Shown here piece by piece: positions 7,686 through 8,391 of a stretch of 8,391 nucleotides of DNA. Position numbers and translations under genes: made by a program. How positions within the stretch are numbered: position 1 is the stretch's first letter; each line of letters starts with the position of its first letter. A model generated the notes under the pieces. That model was not told the DNA's origin, did no database searches, and worked only from the letters and a program-made list of their open reading frames with translations. Source of the stretch: Dysgonamonadaceae bacterium (GTDB lineage: Bacteria; Bacteroidota; Bacteroidia; Bacteroidales; Azobacteroidaceae). The stretch is taken from the NCBI GenBank assembly GCA_031255425.1, contig JAIRSN010000165.1:1-8391 (forward strand). Direction: 5' to 3'.

Positions 7686-8231
7686 CGAAAATCTGTTAAT
7701 TTCTTACTTGCCATGATGCTTGGCAATCGAAAATCTGTTAATTTCTTACTTGCCATGATGCTTGGCAATCGAAAATTTGTTAATTTCTTACTTGCCATGA
7801 TACTTGGCAATCGAAAATTTGTTAATTTCTTATTTGCCATGATACTTGGCAATCGAAAATTTGTTAATTTCTTACTTGCCATGATACTTGGCAATTGAAA
7901 ATTTGTTAATTTCTTACTTGCCCTGATACTTGGCAATCGAAAAAATTTCCCTGGGGCGTTTGCCAAGATACTTGGCAAGCGCAAAAACTTCTCCGGGACG
8001 TTTGCCAAGATACTTGGCAAGCGTAAAAATTTCCCTGGGACGTTTGCCAAGATACTTGGCAAGCGCAAAACCTTCTCCGGGACGTTTGCCAAGATACTTG
8101 GCAAGCGGCGGCGCAGCCGCTTTTAAACTTCCGGGTCACCTGGATAGCGGGAATATTAACATCGGGACGTTTGCCATTTTCCTTGAAAACATAAATAAGA
8201 CTCCTGGACGTTTTCCACGTACAATGGAAAG
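7686..8231. repeat. Tandem array of 13 units with exact 42-bp period and palindromic cores
   Basis: Units start at 7686, 7728, 7770, 7812, 7854, 7896, 7938, 7980, 8022, 8064, 8106, 8148 and 8190, with no indel disturbing the spacing. Units 1-6 (type A) have an AT-rich first half (GTTAATTTCTTA) and a core close to TTGCCATGATACTTGGCAA. Units 7-10 (type B) have a first half like AAAATTTCCCTGGGACG and the perfect dyad TTGCCAAGATACTTGGCAA, with 8-bp arms around ATA at unit offsets 23-41. Units 11-13 are diverged but in phase. Units within a type differ at only a few positions, which indicates recent amplification. Translation in several frames gives 14-residue repeats (for example LPSIMASKKLTNFR on minus, GRLPRYLASAKTSP on plus). 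These frames begin within repeat units, mostly at TTG, and lack an upstream start signal, so I treat the array as non-coding. It is not a CRISPR, since the parts between cores are also repeated. Confidence 0.93.
8107..8125 (+). repeat. GC-rich palindromic element embedded in tandem unit 11
   Basis: GGCGGCGCAGCCGCTTTTA occurs here and again, identically, at 8292-8310. Here it occupies the first half of a 42-bp array unit without changing the array phase. Confidence 0.75.
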
Positions 8232-8291
8232 CGCCGCCGGCATCCCCAAACCTCATTTTTACCTAATTTTATAAACAAAACAACCTCAGTA

Positions 8292-8310
8292 GGCGGCGCA
8301 GCCGCTTTTA
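8292..8310 (+). repeat. GC-rich palindromic element, distal copy
   Basis: This is an exact 19-nt match to 8107-8125, followed by TATTTTTATG. The T-rich tail resembles that of the other dispersed elements in this region. Confidence 0.75.
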
Positions 8311-8331
8311 TATTTTTATGAAGCAATAAAA

Positions 8332-8362
8332 TTGGGACATAGACATTGTCCCCATATCCCAA
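8332..8362. repeat. Hairpin with two mutually exclusive pairings
   Basis: GGGACA (8334-8339) can pair with TGTCCC (8347-8352) around a 7-nt loop. Alternatively TTGGGA (8332-8337) can pair with TCCCAA (8357-8362). The following AACCTCATTACCTCATTA resembles AACCTCATTTTTACCTAATT near 8250, another dispersed repeat. Function is unknown. Confidence 0.4.
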
Positions 8363-8391
8363 CCTCATTACCTCATTAAAGGCAACAGGCA

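Larger units (their letters stand above)
7430..8391. other. Repeat-rich non-coding region upstream of grpE
   Basis: This stretch of about 960 nt has no convincing gene. In order it holds a short AT-rich leader for grpE (7430-7500), a mosaic of short palindromic elements (7536-7684), the 42-bp tandem array (7686-8231), and a tail with another GC-rich element (8292-8310) and a hairpin (8334-8352). Frames stay open through the array on both strands because the period is a multiple of three. Confidence 0.8.

Noticed and set aside
7686..8105. CRISPR array
   Set aside because: The about 19-nt palindromic core is regularly spaced, but the sequences between cores are nearly identical within each subfamily rather than unique spacers, and no cas gene is nearby.

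Overview
The window looks like a chromosomal segment of a Bacteroidota bacterium, probably Bacteroidales. The evidence is a GldD-type lipoprotein with the YFRIDLP motif, a TAnnTTTG-type promoter in front of the first gene, weak Shine-Dalgarno signals, and two small proteins (DUF6913-like and a lone HsdR-N-like domain) typical of that phylum. I cannot name a genus.

Positions 1-4800 hold a compact plus-strand run: meaB (B12-enzyme GTPase chaperone), gldD (gliding/secretion lipoprotein), ligA (NAD+-dependent DNA ligase), a DUF6913-like protein, and a small PD-(D/E)XK-like protein. The gap or overlap at each junction is +18, -13, -4 and -4 nt, so they are probably co-transcribed from a promoter at 3-33. 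The functions are mixed: cofactor enzyme maintenance, cell envelope, replication/repair and unknown. A SPOR-domain lipoprotein gene (4842-5297) follows a 41-nt gap that contains its own possible -7 element.

Positions 5298-5655 are non-coding. They carry REP-like hairpins, one of which resembles a plus-strand terminator, and a short palindrome that probably terminates the convergent grpE-dnaJ operon. That operon (7429 down to 5656, minus strand) encodes the nucleotide exchange factor and J-protein of the Hsp70 (DnaK) machine.

Positions 7430-8391 contain no convincing gene and are the unusual part. They start with a mosaic of short palindromic elements (7536-7684). An exact-period tandem array follows: 13 units of 42 bp (7686-8231), each centred on an inverted repeat whose consensus is TTGCCAAGATACTTGGCAA. 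The array falls into two sequence subfamilies plus three diverged units that keep the spacing and, in two cases, the dyad symmetry. GC-rich palindromic elements recur around it, and a nearly identical 25-nt element lies inverted on the other side of grpE-dnaJ. The array is the best candidate here for something undescribed, such as a helically phased set of protein-binding sites or a multi-hairpin RNA.
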